This document shows positions 40,314-43,397 of a DNA stretch of 43,397 bases, in pieces. This DNA is from CAIJXJ01 sp964445115 (GTDB lineage: Bacteria; Pseudomonadota; Gammaproteobacteria; Burkholderiales; Methylophilaceae). The DNA lies in assembly GCA_964445115.1 (NCBI GenBank), contig CAYUJU010000021.1, forward strand, positions 1-43,397. The letters are read 5' to 3'. Under the pieces are notes generated by a model. It was not told the origin of the DNA. It saw nothing but the letters and a program-made list of their open reading frames with translations, and searched no databases. Position 1 is the stretch's first letter; every line of letters starts with the position of its first letter. Both the position numbers and the translations under genes were made by a program.

Positions 40314-41223
40314 GATAGTGGTCCACCACTACGTCATCGAGCACGGCCAGCGCATCGTCGGTGAGCACGGCCAGCGAGCAGTAGAGCGACACCAGATACG
40401 ACGCGATCGCCTTGTGGTTAATCCCCATGAAGCGCACCGACAGGCCAGGGCTTTGCTCACCCTGCAGGTTAGGCTGGTACAGGCCGACCACACCTTGACG
40501 ACTTTCGCCTGTACGGAGCAACAGAATGCTGCTCTTGTTGTTGTTGACCGGCACCTTGTCGCAGGGGATCAGCGGCACGCCGCGCCAGGTGATGAACTGC
40601 GAACCGAACAGCGACACGGTCGGCGGCGGCACGCCACGGCGGGTACATTCGCGACCAAACGCGGCAATGGTTTTGGGATGCGCCAGGAAGAAACCCGGTT
40701 CTTTCCAGACTTTGGTCAGCAGTTCGTCCAGATCGTCAGGGGTCGGCGCACCGGAAGCCGAGCGCGGCTTGATGCGCTGATCCTTGGCGACGTTATTGAG
40801 CAAGCCGTATTCCTTGTTGTTGATCAGCTCACCTTCCTGACGCTCCTTGATGGTCTCGACGATCAGGCGCAGTTGCTCGCCAGTCTGGTCGAACGGGCTG
40901 CTGTAGAGGTCGGCGACGCGGCTGTGCACGTCCAGCACGGTGTTGACCGCGCTCAGCATGTACTCGCGACCCCATTCCTCGTAATCGACATAGGTGGCGG
41001 GCAGTTCGCGTTCGTCGCGCTGTGAGCAGTCGACGATGACCTTGGAGGCGTCCTTGACCTTGTTAACGCGATAGATACCGGCTTCGACGGGCACCCAGTT
41101 CAACAGGTGCGGCAGCCAGCGCGGCGTGATGGTGGGCATCATCGGCCGCGTCTTGGTGGCGTTGGCTAGTGTACGGGCGGCGACGTCGCCCAATGCAGTT
41201 TGTGCGTCATGGATATCGGCCAT
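40300..41223 (-). CDS. srpI: Family 2A encapsulin shell protein (SrpI-like)
   Basis: A 307-residue HK97-fold capsid-like protein that self-assembles into a nanocompartment. The N-terminal LGDVAARTLANATKTRPMMP, the PRWLPHLLNWVPVEAGIYRV stretch, the RTGESRQGVVGLYQP loop and the C-terminal SVRFMGINHKAIASYLVSLY match SrpI-type family 2A encapsulins, which are induced by sulfur starvation in cyanobacteria and house a cysteine desulfurase. No cyclic-nucleotide-binding insert (the family 2B mark) is present. The ATG is preceded by GAGGAT. The next gene is its cargo enzyme. Upstream lies a 23-bp inverted repeat that may be an operator (41340-41362). Confidence 0.94.
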   Translation of the reverse strand: MADIHDAQTALGDVAARTLANATKTRPMMPTITPRWLPHLLNWVPVEAGIYRVNKVKDASKVIVDCSQRDERELPATYVDYEEWGREYMLSAVNTVLDVHSRVADLYSSPFDQTGEQLRLIVETIKERQEGELINNKEYGLLNNVAKDQRIKPRSASGAPTPDDLDELLTKVWKEPGFFLAHPKTIAAFGRECTRRGVPPPTVSLFGSQFITWRGVPLIPCDKVPVNNNKSSILLLRTGESRQGVVGLYQPNLQGEQSPGLSVRFMGINHKAIASYLVSLYCSLAVLTDDALAVLDDVVVDHYHEYK

Positions 41224-41339
41224 GATAAATCCTCTATCAGGGGGCTCCCTTCCAGTGGACTGGTCAGCTTGCCGAAATCAATGCATTTGGTGCCTCCAGC
41301 GGGTAGCTGGTCGGCCATGTGAATGCTCTCATGCTAGCG

Positions 41340-41362
41340 AATTTGCTGGCCAACAGCAAATT
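41340..41362. promoter_or_regulatory. 23-bp inverted repeat in the encapsulin/TauE divergent promoter region
   Basis: AATTTGCTG and CAGCAAATT are perfect nine-base arms around GCCAA. It lies 117 bases before the encapsulin ATG and 135 before the permease start, between divergent genes. A regulator operator is the likeliest reading; CysB or a similar LysR-type protein would make sense but the sequence does not prove it. No sigma-54 site is visible in this gap (41224-41496). Confidence 0.45.
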
Positions 41363-41496
41363 GCGGTCGTCAGTTTCTTGTCTGACGTTTATCACTTTAC
41401 TTACTTGATTCTTGCCAAGTCCTCACGCCGAGCGCATTTGGCAGGCGGTCATCTTTCTCGTTATGATGCCCGACTCATCTACGGCCACAAACTTCG

Positions 41497-42303
41497 GTGA
41501 CATTTCTCGACCTTCTCCTCGTCTTGTTCGCCATCGGCTGCATCACGGGCGTGCTTTCCGGCCTGCTGGGCATCGGTGGCGGCCTGCTCATCGTGCCCGT
41601 GCTGCTGTGGGTGTTGCATCATCAGGGTTTCCCCGAAGTGCACCTCATGCACATTGCGTTGGGTACCTCGATGGCCACCATCATCGTCACCTCGGTCGCC
41701 TCTGCCCATGCCCATCACCTGCGCCACAACGTCTGCTGGGACATTGTCCGGCAGATGGCGCCCACCATCCTCTTCGGTGCGTGGTCGGGAGCATGGCTGG
41801 CGAGCAGCCTCAATACAGAACTCCTGAAAGTCGTATTTATCCTGTTCGCGCTGTATGTCGGCACACAATTCCTGTTCGGAACGAAAACACCCGCCAGACA
41901 AGCCCCTATCACCCCGTTATCGCAACGTCTTGTCGGAGCCATGATTGGCGCCTTTTCCAACCTCGTCGGCATTGGCGGCGGCACCCTCACCGTTCCTTTT
42001 TTGATCTACTCAGGGATCGACACGCGCCTCGCTGTGGGCACGTCTGCGGCGATCGGATTCCCGATTGCGATTGCCGGCACCGCGGGATTCATCACCGCAG
42101 GCTGGGCACAGGCACCTGACCTGAAGCACTGCCTCGGCTATATCTACTATCCTGGCGTCATCGGCCTGACGCTGGGAACGATGCTGACAGTACGGTTCGG
42201 TGCACACCTAACCCAAAAGCTGCCGGTCGCCACAATCAAAAAAATCTTTGGTCTCCTGCTTTACGGTCTCGCCATCAAGATGGCGGCATCCCTCCTCAGC
42301 TAA
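41497..42303 (+). CDS. TauE/SafE family anion permease
   Basis: A 268-residue membrane protein with about eight helices and the two repeated family motifs: GVLSGLLGIGGGLLIVPVLL (N-half) and IGAFSNLVGIGGGTLTVPFL (C-half). TauE/SafE proteins move sulfite, sulfoacetate or other sulfur-containing anions, mostly outwards. The start is a GTG at 41497 without a clear ribosome site, so a different start is possible. Its position between the encapsulin operon and epsC supports a role in sulfur metabolism, for example disposing of excess sulfite released by organosulfur oxidation. Confidence 0.87.
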   Translation: MTFLDLLLVLFAIGCITGVLSGLLGIGGGLLIVPVLLWVLHHQGFPEVHLMHIALGTSMATIIVTSVASAHAHHLRHNVCWDIVRQMAPTILFGAWSGAWLASSLNTELLKVVFILFALYVGTQFLFGTKTPARQAPITPLSQRLVGAMIGAFSNLVGIGGGTLTVPFLIYSGIDTRLAVGTSAAIGFPIAIAGTAGFITAGWAQAPDLKHCLGYIYYPGVIGLTLGTMLTVRFGAHLTQKLPVATIKKIFGLLLYGLAIKMAASLLS

Positions 42304-42308
42304 TTCAT

Positions 42309-43226
42309 TCAGCCTGACTGGCTGGTCTGCAGCGTCACGACGCTGCCAGCCGGCACGCTATGCGTCAGCCAGACATTACCTCCAATCGTCGATCCCGCAC
42401 CTATCGTGATACGGCCCAGAATAGTGGCACCCGCATAAATCACCACCCCATCTTCCACGATCGGATGGCGCGCGTTTCCTTTGACCAACGACCCATCATC
42501 CGCCACATCAAAGCGCTTGGCACCAAGCGTGACCGCCTGATAAAGCCGAACGTTACGACCGATAATCGTCGTCTCCCCAATCACGACACCGGTGCCGTGA
42601 TCGATAAAAAAACTTTCTCCGATCGTCGCACCCGGGTGAATGTCGATCCCGGTCGCGGAATGCGCAATCTCCGAAATCATCCGCGCAATCAGGGGCACGC
42701 CCAGCACATGCAATTGGTGTGCAATCCGATGATGCGTCACGGCCGTAATCCCTGGATAACAGACCAGCACCTCGTCCGCGCTGCGCGCTGCCGGATCCCC
42801 CTCGAATGCGGCACGAATATCGCTGTCCAGTAAGGCACGAATAGACGGCAACTCACGGGCAAACGTGCGCACGACATGGCAGGCCACCTCTTCGACCTCG
42901 CCTTCCGCATCAGCAAACCGCAGCTCGCGCACCACCTGATCACAGAGCTCCCGCAACGCGACATCCAGGGTATGGCCGACAAAATAATCGATGCCATCGT
43001 CAGTTAAGCCGGCTGGTCCCAACCGATTAGGAAATATTGCAGCAGACAACCCTTCCACCAAGGCAGCAAGGGCTTTCCTGGAAGGCAGCTTGGGGGGGCG
43101 ATCGCGACGCTGCCGACTTTCAAGTGCAGCTAGTCGGATATCACGTAGTTCCTTTACCACATGATCAATATCGGCCTTGATGTTGCCGGCGGACTGGGTG
43201 GTGGACTTAAGCGCTTGAATTGCCAT
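42309..43226 (-). CDS. epsC: Serine O-acetyltransferase (EpsC/CysE family)
   Basis: A 305-residue left-handed beta-helix acetyltransferase that makes O-acetylserine, the acceptor for sulfide in cysteine synthesis (and a CysB inducer precursor in enterics). The helix begins IDIHPGATIGESFFIDHGTG and contains VVIGETTIIGRNVRLYQAVT and PIVEDGVVIYAGATILGRI. The long N-terminal part (about 160 residues) is that of EpsC. ATG 43226 is preferred to the TTG at 43268. EpsC-type genes are a frequent neighbour of family 2A encapsulin operons, which fits this position. It converges with the permease gene, five bases between the stops. Confidence 0.92.
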   Translation of the reverse strand: MAIQALKSTTQSAGNIKADIDHVVKELRDIRLAALESRQRRDRPPKLPSRKALAALVEGLSAAIFPNRLGPAGLTDDGIDYFVGHTLDVALRELCDQVVRELRFADAEGEVEEVACHVVRTFARELPSIRALLDSDIRAAFEGDPAARSADEVLVCYPGITAVTHHRIAHQLHVLGVPLIARMISEIAHSATGIDIHPGATIGESFFIDHGTGVVIGETTIIGRNVRLYQAVTLGAKRFDVADDGSLVKGNARHPIVEDGVVIYAGATILGRITIGAGSTIGGNVWLTHSVPAGSVVTLQTSQSG

Positions 43227-43329
43227 GACGTTGCCGATCGAGATGAAATCAGCCCGAAATATATCCAAAACAGTTAAAAATTAAAAAGAATTAAGTTTGA
43301 TATGATTATTATAAATTGGAATTAAGAGC

Positions 43330-43397
43330 GCCCGGAATGCCATTTTGAGCTGCTGCCGGTTTAGTGGACACCATCCTAAGCTAACCCCGCCTGTTTT
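43330..43397. mobile_element. Possible edge of an insertion sequence
   Basis: The last bases contain GGTTTAGTGGACACCATC followed by TAAGCTAACC and a terminal TGTTTT, a pattern that looks like the terminal region of IS3-like elements. Only the edge is visible and no transposase codons are included, so this is tentative. Confidence 0.25.

Noticed and set aside
40312..41025. Open frame of 237 codons antisense to the encapsulin gene
   Set aside because: His- and Arg-rich shadow frame; the encapsulin on the other strand is unambiguous.
43327..43342. TGGCATTCCGGGCGCT on the minus strand upstream of epsC as a sigma-54 promoter
   Set aside because: Only GG and GC agree, the rest of the -12 is poor, there is no dyad nearby and it lies next to possible mobile-element sequence.
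1..43397. CRISPR arrays, tRNA or rRNA genes
   Set aside because: I saw no regularly spaced repeats and no cloverleaf or rRNA-like sequence while reading both strands.

Overview
The window looks like chromosomal DNA of a Gram-negative proteobacterium, most likely a betaproteobacterium. Outer-membrane TonB receptors, TonB/ExbB/ExbD, SfnR-type sigma-54 activators and a folE2-ribBA pair point that way. A methylotroph-like family is possible but cannot be fixed from this sequence. Almost everything here concerns acquiring sulfur when sulfate is scarce, or storing and using it. Nearly every metabolic gene has a recognisable family; the physiological sulfur substrate is not evident.

Layout. 1-909: the start of ribBA and folE2 (minus strand). 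1281-4151: an sfnECR operon (FMN reductase, methanesulfinate-monooxygenase-like SfnC, activator SfnR) on the plus strand. 4208-20462: a 12-gene minus-strand operon encoding a complete peptide-type ABC importer (binding lipoprotein, two permeases, fused double ATPase), two DszA/NtaA-type flavin monooxygenases, two DszC/SfnB-type flavin enzymes, two aldo/keto reductases, an MFS exporter and an ABC exporter. 20794-27268: two TonB receptors and a second binding lipoprotein, forming a tandemly duplicated receptor + binding-protein module. 27591-29702: a third, unrelated TonB receptor. 30129-32391: three secreted proteins (a DUF6152 protein and two of one uncharacterised family). 32450-34084: a heme lipoprotein and two small membrane proteins (minus). 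34198-36746: tonB-exbB-exbD-exbD. 37207-38637: tusA and a second sfnR. 38844-41223: a family 2A encapsulin shell gene with its cysteine desulfurase cargo. 41497-43226: a TauE/SafE permease and serine O-acetyltransferase EpsC.

Regulation ties the accessory part together. I find seven good sigma-54 (-24/-12) promoters, in front of sfnECR, the 12-gene operon, all three receptor genes, the DUF6152 operon and the tonB operon. Several have an imperfect 16-bp dyad (TGTT-N8-AACA type) centred about 80-95 bp upstream. The likely activators are the two SfnR proteins. The sfnECR copy carries substitutions at three positions that are catalytic in the PspF-type AAA+ domain, whereas the copy next to tusA looks intact.

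Proposed working model (inference): an organosulfur compound crosses the outer membrane by the TonB receptors, is caught by the binding lipoproteins and imported by the ABC system. It is then oxidised by FMNH2-dependent enzymes fed by SfnE, releasing sulfite and carbonyl products; the carbonyls are reduced by the aldo/keto reductases and by-products exported. At the other end of the locus EpsC makes the cysteine precursor O-acetylserine, and the encapsulated cysteine desulfurase mobilises or stores sulfur.
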